NCBI GenBank assembly: GCA_903813345.2
Contig: CAIIXF020000003.1
Span: 34,459,000-34,522,999, forward strand
Direction: 5' to 3'
Length of the DNA: 64,000 nt
From: Owenia fusiformis
Taxonomy: Eukaryota; Annelida; Polychaeta; Sabellida; Oweniidae
The notes beneath the pieces were generated by a model, which was not told where the DNA came from, searched no databases, and was given only the letters and a program-made list of their open reading frames with translations. Shown in pieces: positions 35,501-50,500 of the stretch. Position 1 is the first letter of the stretch, and the number at the start of each line of letters is the position of its first letter. The translations under genes and the position numbers were made by a program.

Positions 35501-38500
35501 TTATTTCATACATCTACTCTTTACATTGACATGGATTTTTACAGTGTAGGACACTTGAAATTATTTGTAAAGCTAGGAAATAGGTCAAAAGTGAATTTCG
35601 CGAGACAAAAATGGCGGCCATTTTGAAAATAGGCGAGCTTTTGAGCCAGGAGTCATAGGGGAGTCTTCTGTATTGATGTTGAACAGAAATAACTTAGAAC
35701 AGGAATCCTATCGACAGAGGTTTTAAAACGTGCCACTGTTGTTGACGGAAAATGGATTTCACAAGTCAGATGGACAAGTCAATGTTAACTAAAATGGCTG
35801 AAAATAAAAATATAAATATAATTTTTCGCTGATTTTTTGTAACAAAATTATTTCATATATCTACTCTTTACATTGACAAAGATTTTTACAATGTAGGACA
35901 CCTGAAATTATTTGTAAAGCTAAGAAATGGGTCAAAAGTGAATTTCGCGAGACAAAAATGGCGGCCATTTTGAAAATAGGCGAGCTTTTGAACCAGGAGT
36001 CATAGGGGAGTTTTCTGTATTGATGTTGAACGGAAATAACTTAAAACAAGAATCCTATCGACAGAGGTTTTAAAACGTGCCAGTCAAAAGTGAATTTCGC
36101 GAGACAAAAATGGCGGCCATTTTGAAAATAGGCGAGCTTTTGAACCAGGAGTCATAGGGGAGTTTTCTGTATTGATGTTGAACAGAAATAACTTAAAACA
36201 GGAATCCTATCGACAGAGGTTTTAAAACGTGCCACTATTGTTGACGGACGGACAGACAGACGGACGGACGGACGGACGGACAGACAGACGGACAAGTGAG
36301 CGATTGCAAAAGCTCACCATGTGAGCTAATAAAAATTACTGTCTTCAGTGTTAAAGAAGCCTGTCAAATATACATTCATTGAAGCTCATAATAACCACTT
36401 TCAAGTCTCAAAAATAATTCCTGGATGAGATGTGCATGTTCCAAATAATTTCATTTGGCACTGTAACTGACCTTTGTATTCTATAGCTCTGGGTGGGCTT
36501 GAGGGTTCAGGATGTTTTGGGGACCTGTCACCTGGCAGACTTAAGAAGTTGAATAGTGAGTATTTATCCTTTTTAACTGTAGGTAGGCCAACCAGAGATG
36601 ACCTGTAATTGTAGAATTATTTCAACGTAAGAGATACAGTATAACAATCCATTATTAATATTTTAACATAGTCAGTGATGAAGACACAGTATCAATACAC
36701 CATGAAATAAAACATCAACACTGATAATCGTGTGTAATAAAATCTGTAAATTATTGTATTTTATTTGGATAATCTAATACTAGCAATTAATACTGGACTT
36801 AATCTCCAGTAGATATACACTGTATACTACATGTACTTACGCAGGGTAAGGGTCAGGTACATTGAATCGCTTACACACAGTTTTTGCAGGATGCCACTCA
36901 AATACATCTCTAGTCGTCTTACCAAACATCTTCATCTTAGCTGCGGTCTTCTGGTCATTTACATCACCCTAAACAAGTAATGAAGTAATGTTTATGTCAA
37001 CTTGATATTGTCAATCCGTGCTTTAAAAGAACACGGTACTCAACAATAATGGAATAGATTCACTTGTTATTGATTATATTGATTGCTGTGACCATTTCCC
37101 TCCCAAAACAACCATTTATTCTGATGATTTCCCTCAAAAAACAACCATTTATTCTGACCATTTCCCTCCCAAAACAACCATTTATTCTGATGATTTTATT
37201 GATACAATCAGTTGAACCATAATTATCTTTTTGTTTTATAGATTGTATTTATTGATTTGCTCTAATATGAATGATTAATACAAGACAATTGAATTGTATG
37301 TTATCTGTTATCACACGTTTCAGCATGTGATAAGGAAATATTCCACGAAAGGTAATATTGTATCATCAACGAAAGCTTGAGTGGTGATACATTGTTACCC
37401 GAGAAAAGAAATATATATATACTGTATAGCTATGAATATTCTCTTAGAAAAAAACATTCAAAAAATGGTTACCATCCAGTAATTTTAGATATATTCATGG
37501 TTATAGGGACTGTTAACACAACACAAAACTGGCCATGAAATATACAGGGTAGTCAGGAGCCTGTTTCAATATACAGTACCACATCACACCAAAGTGGGCA
37601 GCAAGATTCTGGGGTTCATATTGGGTGTTTTTGGTATGTTTTGGCATTTGAAGCATGTTTTGTAAAAAGCCCATATAATTGTGACCATTGAAACTTGTTA
37701 GAATGAAAGAATATTGAAAAAGGGATTGAACCAACTATGACTTAAAACCCATTCTGGATGACTGAGTAATAATTGGATTTATTTGGGTTACCTTTTTTGG
37801 CTCACCCTGTACTTTACATGTACGTCTTTCAAATGTGAAGTCAAAGATAGATTCTTAACAAAATAGATTTGACTTGTATGGCCTGGTATTCAATGATGAA
37901 TAAATCTTTTCTTGCATATGAATGGAATATCGCTATATATTTCTAGTCACATGGTATGTGATTGACCAATGAGAGAACAGGTATCACAGCTTGGAAATAA
38001 TATTCAATTTCATTCTTGGTGAATACATGTTCATCTTGCACTCAGTATAATTCCAACAGCCCAACTTAAGCTGGACAAGGGGAATATACAGATGGAAAGA
38101 TGGACATGTATTCACCTCAATATGATGATTTGATATTTATTATATCACGGTCATATTCCCCACTCTCTCATTGTTCTACACATTACATGTGACATGAAAA
38201 TAAGAAGACGTATTCAATGGTCATGCCTTTGACATTAGAAAAAAGGCAAAAATCATTGAAAGATGAACAGGTTCACCTTAATAGTTTTGTATAATATGAA
38301 TTGATTCTTTCTTACAATAATACATGTATATGCACTTACTCCATCTTCCTTTGGTACTTCAACATCCCTTTCCTCTGCATCAGAAAACTTTGCCTTTGTG
38401 AAGCGTGTAGCCATAACACTAGACATGGGCCTGTACAATTGAGAGGCTCTCTTGAATTCCTCCTTCTCTCTTTCTCTCTCCCATTCTGTCATATTAGATG

Positions 38501-41500
38501 GAGCCACTTGGTTGTATGCATCTGAAATGAAGTTTAATAAAAACACTGGGCATGGGTAATATAGTAGAAATGCTCTCTGGCATTTGCCTAATTCTACTCT
38601 CTCCCATTCTGTCATTTAAGCTCACATCTTTATGTACGTATCTATCGTGAAAAGTTGAAGGCCATTATGGCTTAAATGCTCTTATTGGTTCCTTCTCATA
38701 CAGAGTGCACTCCCTTCCAGTGTCATTTTGTACTTTGATGTTCCACTGTAACATCAATTATAAGCAGTCACAGCAGTTCAACATTGTTTAATTAATAGAC
38801 TAGATGCGAGTAGAAATAATCTTGATTTCCGTCATTAGATATTAAAAATTCATGTCATATTTGAAATCTACATGTAAAAGTACACGTAGAAATATGGTTT
38901 CGAAAATTGTTTATCAACTTTCAAAATTTAATTTTTTTGAAAATGTGACTTCTCGTTCGGGTTGATTCCACATAGACCCCATGTAACAAAATCACAAAAA
39001 GTGAAATATCTTTTCTTGTATTGGTCGGATAACATTTTCTTTTACTGGACATATCTTAATTTGCATAACTATTAGATACATAAGGGTTATATGAAAATTG
39101 AACCACTAAAACAGATGTAATTTAAGTTAAAGGGAACTTTCTACTATACCCACCCACCATGCTATCTGACCTGAACGAGCTTCCTGGTGGTGAAACAGGT
39201 AACTACCTACTTGCATCTGCGTTATTGGTATTAGTCAACATTTATTTATGAGTTTTAGAATCTTTGAAAGGACACTCCCATAAAGTAATGTTTTGCAGGA
39301 AAAGATCAATTGTCATACTCCACCAATGGTCAATATACGCTATACTCGATGCTTACGATCACATCTCTTCTCTGTTTGCAAAGGATTATGAATTTCCCGA
39401 GTTTGTCTGTGCATGTAGAGAGATGACGAGGAATGTAAAATAAATGGACACACATGTGCTTGTATTAAGAACTTACCAATTTGGCTATGTGATGAGAGAG
39501 ACAAATATTCATCATATCTTTTCTGTTTGGCTGCATCTTTCTCAAATGGTTTAAATCTTCCTCCTCTGTATATTGGCTGTTGTGATGAGGACTCCTTTGA
39601 TTCTTGTGTCGGGGAGTTATCATTGGATGATGCAAATCTAGATTTAAGACCAGTTTCGGCCATTTTGGAAAATTCATTTGAAGGCTTTGTAGATATTGAT
39701 AACTTATCCTTATCTGCCTTGGATATTAGTTCAAATACAGAAGCTGAAAATAAGACACGGCTGCTTATACTAGGTGCAAATTAAGGCAATATTCCATAAA
39801 TCAAAAAATTACTAATCATAAGTCCCATTTCGTATAATGTTGATTGCTTTTGAGTTATCAAACACTGATTTATATGAGCCCAATTAATTTATTCCTCACA
39901 TAGAAATGACACATCAATAACTGACCAACTGACTAACAATTACAAAATAAATATTGAATTCATCATTTCCAAATTTACCTATATGCGGTTGTTCCCCTAT
40001 CAGTTCCCCTCTCTTTACTGCACTCATGTCTCTTCTTGTATTTTTGTCAATCTTCTGAACTGCTTCCTTTTGGGTTTTATCAAAAACATGGAATGGCTTG
40101 AAAGATTTGGGGACTGATGGTGGAGAAAATACTGGCTTTGGTGGAACAGGTTTATTAGAAATAGAGAATCCTTCTAGAGTTTTTGTGATTGTTGTTGTCA
40201 CTTGAGGTTCAAAGCGACCTAAAATGGAAAGAAATACACTGAGAAAGAATAAAGAAACTATATTACAATACAGGGTGTCTATAAAATCTCTATACACTTT
40301 ACAGACTGAGAGACCGTACTGTTATTGGAACGAGCTTTAAGGACACCCTGTATATTGTGTTGAATCAATCACATACAAAGGGTTTTGCAAACTTTTCAGA
40401 TTTTATCGAAAACAGGATCCACGACCCCTATCCACACTCATGGAATTATTATTTTATTTCATACTCTCTGATATATCAATATGACACTTTTTGAAACCAA
40501 GACAACTTTGGAATGGCAATGACAGGTCACACAGATACTATGGAAACACATAAAATTAAAGTGCATATCCCTTATGCAAATAGCAATTTTTACTTTTGTG
40601 TCAACAATGTTAAGGGATGGATGAACCAATGGACAATCCCAATCCCAATGGCTCACTCAGTTAAATAAACCTGGTATTTAAAAAAATATTTTGTGATTCA
40701 AACAGTATTATGGTTCAATTACTTTTTCTTCCTGGTGCTGTCCAGCCGTGCAATTTATCTTCTTCGTCTCCACCAATCACAGTATTGTAATTTGACATGT
40801 GATCCATCGCATAAATATCATCATCATCCTCATTCAAGGCACCAGTTCCAAAAGCCTAGATTAATAAATGCATATCTCCACATGAATGCCAAAAAGAAAC
40901 AAGGGTATTTACACATATTTTGTGTGCATTTTCAGAGTAAAGAAGAAGAGAATAGAAGAAAACAGATATCGATTATATTCCTGCTTGTTATTTACCTATA
41001 ACACTACTAAGAAGTATGGGATAAATATGTATATCTTTATTTACAGGGGTTAAAGTTTTTGATTTGCCTAAAATAACTTCAAATTGACCAGCAATTAATG
41101 TCAATAGAGTACCTGTCCACGGATCCCTTTATGTCCAGTCTTTGTGACAACAGGGGCCTCAAAGAGGTTAACGTGTCCCATAGCATTGTGAGGGTTAATT
41201 CCTTTGTACCCTATACCATGTAGATCATCCTTAGGGGTGAAGCTAATGGGGGTGGTATCTTTGGGAGCAAATGTAAATACCCTTGTGTAGTCATCATCCT
41301 CCGATTCCTGGAAACAATCCACAATGTACATTTATATGGACATCTCCAAATATTAACACATATACTCCACATATTCCGATTTAGGCATTTTCATAGAATC
41401 ATAGAAAATACCCTTTAGTACACATAGAGTGGATATGAAGCACCTCAGGAATCAAATCAATACATGTACTTTGTATAGTTTAAAATTTACTTTAGATAGT

Positions 41501-44500
41501 CCAGGGCCTGTTTTGCCTTTTTTTGTTCCCCCTACACATTGCTATAAGTGCTGCTGTGGCAAACAAAATACCTCTCTAATCCAAACACCTGTCTTCTAAA
41601 TACAAACACTTTTTCTCTGTCCCAATTTTTAATCCTCCCACTCACTACCACTTCCTCGTTGAAGAAACCTTGAAATGTGAACATCTACTAATCAGAACAC
41701 TTTCAGTGGGTTACGGTATTGTTTGAATAAGACAAGTTTTACTGTACCTCATCAGAGCCTAAATCAGGTGGCATAGCACATCCATATACTTTCCCTCCTC
41801 CCTCTGCTTCACTGGGTTTCTGGGTCTTTGGCTTTCTTTTAACGCGTGCTCCAATACCCTGTCCATCTTTCCAGCCCATGTGCTGGAGGAGTCTCATACC
41901 CATAGAACTTCTGAAAAAGCAATCAATAATCTGTAAAAACTGTCAGTGTTCTCCAAAGAATCTTTCTCAGGTGGGTGCAGAATTCTCATATTCACAATTC
42001 AGACCAAAATTGGTCAAAATATGCCAATTTTTCATGGTTTTTCTCATTTTCAAGTGGGTGCAAATGGATTTTAAGGTGGGTGCCAGCCTGTTTCCAAAAT
42101 CTCAGGTGGGTGCTGTGCCAAATTGCTTTAATGTTGGGAAGATCACTGAGACATACAAAAATGCATGTAATTTACATGCATCAAATACATTCTGGTGCAA
42201 TGTATTCTCCCTGAACATACAATGTACAGGAATAAGTGAAATACATTAGAAAGTACAATAAAGTTTTGTAACACCAGGAAGCAAATCAAGATGATCCATG
42301 GGATCTTAGGTATTTCTCCTAAAATTCTAATAAACCCCTCTCACTCTTAGGACCCTAGCAAAGTTCTTACTTAGAGGCTACAATAAGTTCTTCTACACCA
42401 GGTAATAGACCAAGATGACCCTTTGGAGCTGTCTTCTTTCTTTCACTCCTGCCCTCCTTACTAGCAAACTTCTCAGTGGTGGTCACTTCACGCGGAGCAA
42501 TCCCATATGAACTCAGATCCTGAAATTTGAATTCATTAATGTGAAGAAGAGGTTTCCTTTCAACCAGACAACTTTACAGTTATTTTTTACCCAAATCACC
42601 TGTTGTATTTAGGAAATTTGCAACTACTTCCATGTAAAAATATTATGCTTTCATAATTTTGCCTGAATGTTATTTTCATTCATTTTGGCTGAATGTTGTT
42701 TTCATTCATTTTGCCTGAATGTTATTTTCACTCATTTTGCCTGAATGTTATTTTCACTCATTTTGCCTGAATAATGTTTTCAATCATTTGCCTAAATGTT
42801 GTTTTCACTCATTTTGCCTGAATGTTATTTTCACTCATTTTGCCTGAATGTTGTTTTCACTCATTTTGCCTGAATGTTGTTTTCACTCATTTTGCCTGAA
42901 TGTTGTTGTCACTCATTTTGCCTGAATGTTACTTTCACTAATTTTTGCCGGAATGTTATTTTCATTCATTTTACCTGAATGTTATTTTCACTCATTTTGC
43001 CTGAATGTTGTTTTCAATCATTTGCCTAAATGTTGTTTTCACTCATTTTGCCTGAATGTTGTTTTCACTCATTTTGCCTGAATGATGTTTCACTCATTTT
43101 GCCTGAATGTTCTTTTCACTCATTTTGCCTGAATGTCATTTCACTCATTTTGAAACTGTTTCCATGTAAAAAAAATGTATGCTTCATAATTTTGCCTGAA
43201 TTCACTTGTTTTCACTCATTTTGCCTGAATGTTGCTTTCATTCATTTTACTTGAATGCGTTATTTTCACTCATTTTGCCTGAATGTTGTTTTCACTCATT
43301 TTTCCTGAATTTTATTTTCACTCATTTTGCCTGAATGTTGAACTTTTCACTCATTTTGCTAAATGTTGTTTTCACTCATTTCGCCTGAATGTTGTTTTCG
43401 CTCATTTTGCCTGGTGTCTTGCAACAGAAAACTTTTGGTAAAAGGACAAGACAAAATTTGAAGAAATCCCTATGTATTGTATTGTATTGTATTTTGTTTA
43501 CCACTAATGAAGGTGAGCAATACCTTTAGGGTATACTGTCGTAATTAACGAATAATTATAGAAGGCAGGATCCAGGAGCCCTGTGTTCCTTTATGTGCTT
43601 CCGTACATAGTCATACAAGTACATACCACAGCCTTTTTATGAGTCATGGACCACTCGGTCAGTCAAACACACTGGAGTACTTTAAGCAACAAGGTACCTG
43701 AACCAGGGATGGAATCCAAGACCTATACATAATTGGTACATGTGCTCTACCGCTGAGCTATTCAGATGAATTATACTAACCATGAAAGTCAATATAGGAA
43801 AACTATAATGTGTCTGATTTCTTTGTCTCTTACGTGTAATATGATTTAGTTATATAATTAGAAAATTCTATGACCAAATTGATGCCACCAAATGAATACT
43901 GAAACAACAAATGACAAACCTCTTGGTCCATGAAATCCTCTGGTTTGATCACCTGCTTTTCTGCTTTCTTTTCCCGCGATGACACAAAAGTAGTTGGAAC
44001 CCATCCTTCTTTTGATCCCACACTATTAAAGTAGCCAGCCGAAAAGCCACCAGTAAAGGCCCCATGGAACCTACAAGTGCAAAAAACAAAATAAAATACC
44101 TACATTGGAAAATTTAATGTTATGGGGATGCTTGTTTTTGACAGTGGGCATCTTTTCAGGTCATTCTTTCTAGTGTGTAAATGGGCATAGTTTTCACAGA
44201 CCAAGCCAAAGGGCATTAATACAGTATAAATTGAGGGGCTAGTTCTGGAGAAGGGATATTAAAAGCAGTGTGGACAAAATATTTTCTCTTGTCCATGAAT
44301 AGGTTACCACAGGAAAACATCATTGGATAGTTTATGTCACAAGAATTCAACCATGGATGTATACCAGCCTTCATGGTTTAAGCAATCAAAATGAAGAAAA
44401 ACTCCATAGAGTAGCAAATCCCACCAAAAAACATATTTTGATAATTAGTTTGAATTAACTTTTATTAATAAAACTGAAAATTTCTTCTTGAACAGAGCTC

Positions 44501-47500
44501 CTGGGTATCAGCATATAAAGTTTGAATGACAAATGGTATAGCCATTTCGATAAATAGCGGCCATCTTCCATTCTTTTTTTGAGCAGAACTTCTTCATCTC
44601 TGAGCAACACCATATATAAAAATTTGAACTAAATCCATCAACCGGTATTTCATTTCCCAAAGATACGAAAAATGGTAGCCTTTTTAAAATTCAGGTATTT
44701 GAGCTATCAAAGATTATGTTTTTTATTTTGGCCATTTTAAAAAATCAGCTCCTTTGTCCATAGACAACACCATAGAAAATTTGAACCAAATCTGTCAACC
44801 AGTATTTGAGACAATACAGTTTTTACAAAAATTGAATTGTTTGGCTATATTGAAATTCCTTCTCAAGTGGAGGTCCTACATCCATAAGGCATGTGCCTAT
44901 AAAATTTGAATCAAATCTGTCAACCAGTATTTGAGTTCTCACCCCAAAACACGAACAGACGCCCTCTTTAACTCCAGGATAAAAATGTATATACAGTAAT
45001 GTTAAGTTATATTTGGTACCAAATGTGGATTGGTTGGACAATATGTACTTTTAAAGATGCAATATACCATAGGTTTCTCTCCCAGACAATCAATGATGTC
45101 CCATTTTTATTGCTCATATAATATCTCACATACCATGGCTATATCTTGAGAATGACTTATGGGTATGTGTATATAAATTCCCGAAATATTGAAATAATCA
45201 AGAGAACAACCAACTTCAGAATTAAACACACTCGATTTCCTTGCCAAGCGAGGGAAATCTTCGTTGAGTCACACAAACACCAACACACTCCATTGAACCA
45301 GGCAGCCAATAAGGTTCATGATAAACAACTTCAAAGACCAATCAGATAACAGGGGACTTCCCGATATATTCAAACTTCAGATTGAATTAATAGGTGAATA
45401 TGTAGTGAAATTCAATATGCAAAAATGTCTAGAGGGGTCTTGCTTGTGCTATCCTATGGTATAGAGTCTCTTTAACCATAACAATTTTGCAATCCAACAT
45501 GCCTCTGTCTTCCTTTATCATCCCGTACAGTCTGATCTTGCACCTTCTGAGGCTTTCTAGGGACAGCACCTGAAAAATCAACATAATAAAGCAACAAAGT
45601 AAGTTCTAACCAACTTTCAGATTGTAATTCATATTGCAGATAACCAAGATGCTGTTAGGTAGTTACGTGAATATTCATCAGTTTAAGTGGATAAGTTTTC
45701 ATATAGCTCCAGAGCTCGCATCTTGAATTCCGTCCAATACATGTTAAGGACACAAAAAAATTGGTAGACACAAAAATTGAAAATATTTCCCTTTTTAGGA
45801 CACAGAAACTTTTTAGGTCATTACTTGTGAGTATTAGTTTGATGTTAAGTTTGAACTCTAAAGAGCATTGTGAGAGTCAGCTTGAACTCTAAAGTTTGAA
45901 CTCTAAAGAACATTGTAAGAGTCAGCTTGAAATCTTAAGTTTGAACTCAAAAGAACATTGTGAGAGTCAGCTTGAACTCTTAAGTTTGAACTCTAAAGAA
46001 CAATGTGAGAGTCAGCTTGAACTCTTAAGTTTGAACTCTAAAGAGCACTGTAAGAGTCAGCTTGAACTCTTAAGTTTGAACTCTAAAGAACATTGTGAGA
46101 GTCAGCTTGAACTCAAGTTTGAAAGAGTCAGCTTGAAGTCTTAAGTTTGAAAAACATTGTAAGAGTCTGAGTTTAGTTTGAAAGAGTCAACTTGAACTCA
46201 AGTTTGAGAGAGTCAACTTGAACTTAAGTTTGAGAGACTCAGCTTGAACTCTTAAGTTTGATCTCTAAAGAACATTGTAAGAGTTTGAGTTTAGTTTGAG
46301 AGAGTCAGCTTGAACTCAATTTTAAGAGAGTCAGCTTGAACTTTTATTAAGTTTAAGCTCTAAAGAATATTGGAAGAGTCAGCTCTTGAGTTTGATCTCT
46401 TAAAACATTGTATGCTGGCTTTTGAAAATTTTTTGAACCAAGATAACAGAGTTCTGTTTTGACCTCCAGTCAGTTTAACTAGTTCCACAATGTCATTTAA
46501 ATGACCAGGAATACAATGGAAATGGTCAGAATGACCCTTAAGGTGCTATGGAAGTTAACAGGAATTGACAAAACAGGAAGTGACAATTTTTTTGCATTTT
46601 TAGACATTTTTTGAACAAAGATAACAAAGTTCTGTTTTGACCTCCAGTCAATTCAACTAGTTCCAAATACCATTTACAGGTCCAGGATCACAATGTTCAT
46701 GGTCAGAATGACCCTAAACATGATGAAATAACCTTTTCAGCCCTCTGAAAATGTGACTGAAAAATAGCTAAAAGAAGGAAGTAGGAAAGGTCACTGAACA
46801 GAATCTTTCGAATTTTTCAGAAAATGTGCCCAATTTATTGCTCTAAATGATACAATCTTTGAAAATTTGATATCATTCATAGAAAAAGATAAATTATGAA
46901 AAAACTGATTTGAAAAGCGATCTATTTTCCTTTTTATGACCGCCATTTTTGTTTAAGACAATTTTCTAAAATTTCAAAGATTGTATCAGTTGGAGTATTA
47001 TATTGGGCACATTGTCTGAAAAATTCAAAAGATTCTGTTCTGTGACCTTCCCTAGCTCCTACTTTTAGCTTTTTTTCAGTCACACTTTCAAAGGGCTAAA
47101 AAGGTTATTTCATCATGTTTAGGGTTATTCTGACCATGCACATTGTGATCCTGGTCATGTAAATGATATGTGGAAATAATTAAATTGACTGGAGGTCAAA
47201 CCAGAACTCTGTTATCTTTGTTCAAAAAATGTCTAAAAATGCAAAAAAAATTTCACTTCCTGTTTCGTCATTTCCTGTTAACTTCCATGGCACCTTAACA
47301 TGATGAAATAACCTTTTCAGCCCTCTGAAAATGTGACTGAATAATAGCTAAAAGTTGCCCCTCTGGAAAGGTCACTGAACAGAATCTTTTGAATTTTTCA
47401 GAAAATGTGCCCAATAAATTGCTCTAAACGATACAATCTTTGAAATTTCAGAAAATTGTCTGAAACAAAAATGGCGGACATAAAAAGGAAAATAGATTGT

Positions 47501-50500
47501 GACCAAAATTCATTTAACTATAGGAAATATGTTAGTTATAAGAATGCATTGGATGAATTGATTTCCGGAAGTGTCCATCGGACACTGCCGGATATTACCA
47601 GGCACTCCATTATCTTTACGCTCTGAAAATCTTAAATAAATGTCCCAGGAAAAGTCGAATTACAGCGTCAATAATGGATATCATTCAAACTAATACATAA
47701 AGAAGAGATTACGAGTAAATATTGATCAATCAATGTCTGACAGATGGAAAAAATAAAGGTCAGTACGAGGGTCATATTTTTCATTGGTCATTTTTATGAT
47801 GCAGCATTTTTGGCTAATGTCTTATCTTCCCATACATCCTTTGAGCCTACTACCAATAGGGGCTGGATATGGCTCCGGATCTGTGCTTGAGTATATGTAT
47901 TGAGCCCAGTACTGTCAACCCCCAAAGATTTTCTCGCGGGACAGATTCTTTAGACCCAGTGCCCAAAATTCGCGGGATTTTGCGGGACATATACTAAATT
48001 CGCGGGATTTCGCGGGACATTTAAGGGATTTGCGTGATTGCGCTTATAGGCCAATTTTTTTTTATCAAATTCGCGGGATTTCGCGGTACCATTGAGGGAC
48101 AAACACCCTAATTGCGGGACAGTTAACAGGTTTACCAGCAAAAACTTCATAGAGGGACAGATTTTCTAGAAAAAGTGCCCTAAATTTGCGGGATTTCGCT
48201 GGACATCCACCTAAATTTGCAGGATGTCCCGGGACATTCAAGGGATTTGCGTGATTTGGACTAAGAAATTCTCCATCTTAAATGTCACTCGACTTTTTGG
48301 CAATTAAAAGTCCCTGCCTGCATTTAGTAGTCATATATTGTCATGTGCACAATTTTGAAACCATATCCTAATTATTTCACAAACCCTTTGTTGATTCTGC
48401 CATAGTTTCCAATTTGTAAACAGCATTTAGCCTTTTTAATTGGGAACTTTTTTGAAATTTCCAAAATGGCTGCCATGTGATTCCAGAATTAACATGAGTG
48501 TGACGTGACATCACAGTTGCTCGTTCCTAGGTAACAACAAGATCACAATTCCTCGTTTCTAGATAGCAACAAGATTTTTGATAAAATGGCACAGAACTAC
48601 CCTGATTAACACCCTTAAAATCTGATTTTCAAAGAATATATTTGGAGAAACAATAAAAGGTAAGTGGAATAAATTAGAAGATGGTTTCAAGTTACCACAG
48701 AAGTCAATTTGAAACTCAAGAATGCTTTCTTTGACTCATAATCACAAAAAAGTCGAGTGACATTTTAGATGGAGAATTTCTTAATGTAAAAGCGTGTAAA
48801 AGTACTTGAATCAAACTTTCAGATACTGATTAATCAAATATAATGCACCGTTACATTGTAACTTAAATAAACGTCAACATAATTTCACAAAATACGCATA
48901 GAAATATTATTAAACTTTATTGTAATTTATCAAAAACAAAAGCCATGCTTGAGGTGTGAGTATCGTAATCTTACACGAAATTCAAAAATTTGGAACAATA
49001 CTTTGCACTTCTCTGCTTCTGGCGTCGTGACCAACTACTACCATACTGTAGGCATGGGCTTTCAATTGAAAGCCCATGATATAGGGGTTCGATTAATCTA
49101 CATCAAATTATAGGGAATGAGGTTACTTTTCTAGATAGGGTTTGTAGAAAAAACCGGGTACCGGGTAGTAAATCCTCCATGCTGGGTTCAAACTTTTTTT
49201 TTTTTTTTTTTTTATTCCTTCATTCTTATTTTTGTACATATAAATGTAAATATAAATATGTACATGTAAATGTAATGCAATTAATAATATAAATAAAATT
49301 TACGTAGACAAACTTGGTACCCGGTCGAAAAACCGGGAACCAAAAAAACAAAATATACGAATATACAACATTATTAGATCATTAGAAAACGTGTAAGATT
49401 TGTTTTGAATTTACAAAAATGTAACTTCCTTCAAAATTGAGCTAGAAGCTTCAAATAAAAAGCATTTTCAGCCTCTTTTCTTCCTCTATCATCATGGTCA
49501 TATTTCCATTGGTAATGAAGGGGGAGGGGGTGCGATCGCACCATCACACTCTCTCCTGGCTACGCCAATGACATTGTTAGACGATTTGAATAACAAGACA
49601 AATCAATTTTACTCTATTTTCAATGAGTTCGTATGTTGGTACGTGAACATAACCAATGAAAATATGGTCATGACGATAGAGGAAGAAAAGAGCCTTAAAA
49701 TATGCTTTTTATTTGAAGCTTCTAGCTCAATTTTGAAGGATGTTACATACATTTTTGTAAATTCAAAACAAATCTTACACGTTTTCTGATAATCTAATTA
49801 TGTTATACTCGTTTTTTGACCGGGTACCGGGTACCAAGTTTGAACCCAGCATGGAGGATTAACTACCCGGTCTTTTCTACAAACCCTTTCTAGATATCAG
49901 CGTCCATTTATTGTAACTCGCGTTTGCTAACATTTGCTCAGTTCTGAAATGAAGGCCACACGGATAGTAAAAAGGCCAACGTTGGAACTATTTGTGACCT
50001 ACATCCCTATTGTCGTAATTAAAATGAAAGTTGAACCCTTCCTCTTTATTTTGATACCAAACTACAGCATGCTAGGTACTTAAGGTCAGGGTGCATGATG
50101 GGAAATTTTCTGCATTCCTCAATTGAGTCACATGTTATTTTTCAAACAAGAATCACTCCTTCCCTTTATTGTCTATATCTTCCAGTTTAGCACAAAGAGT
50201 GCACTTATGTGCCTAGAAAAGACTTGTGAGAAGAATGTTTTGACAAAGTGTATAAAAAACAAGAAAATTCAGTGAAAAAAATCAGAAAATTTTCAGAAAT
50301 TTTTTCACTGAATTTTCTCATTTTTTATACATTTTACAAAACAAACCTTCTCACAATGCTTTTCTAGGCACAAAAGTGCATTCTTTGTGCAAACTTGGAA
50401 GATGTAGACAATGTGGGGAAGGAGTTATTCATGTTTGAAAAATAACATGTGACTCAATTGAGGAATGCAGAAAATTTCCCAACATGCACCCTGTCCTTAA

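Noticed and set aside
39527-39784. Plus-strand 85-codon frame
   Set aside because: Antisense shadow of GPATCH1 exon 9.
42648-43415. CRISPR-like regularly spaced repeats
   Set aside because: Contiguous minisatellite without unique spacers, in an intron of an animal gene.
45896-46144. Plus-strand 82-codon frame with [15 protein letters not shown] repeats
   Set aside because: Product of a 45-bp minisatellite, with no start context or splice sites.
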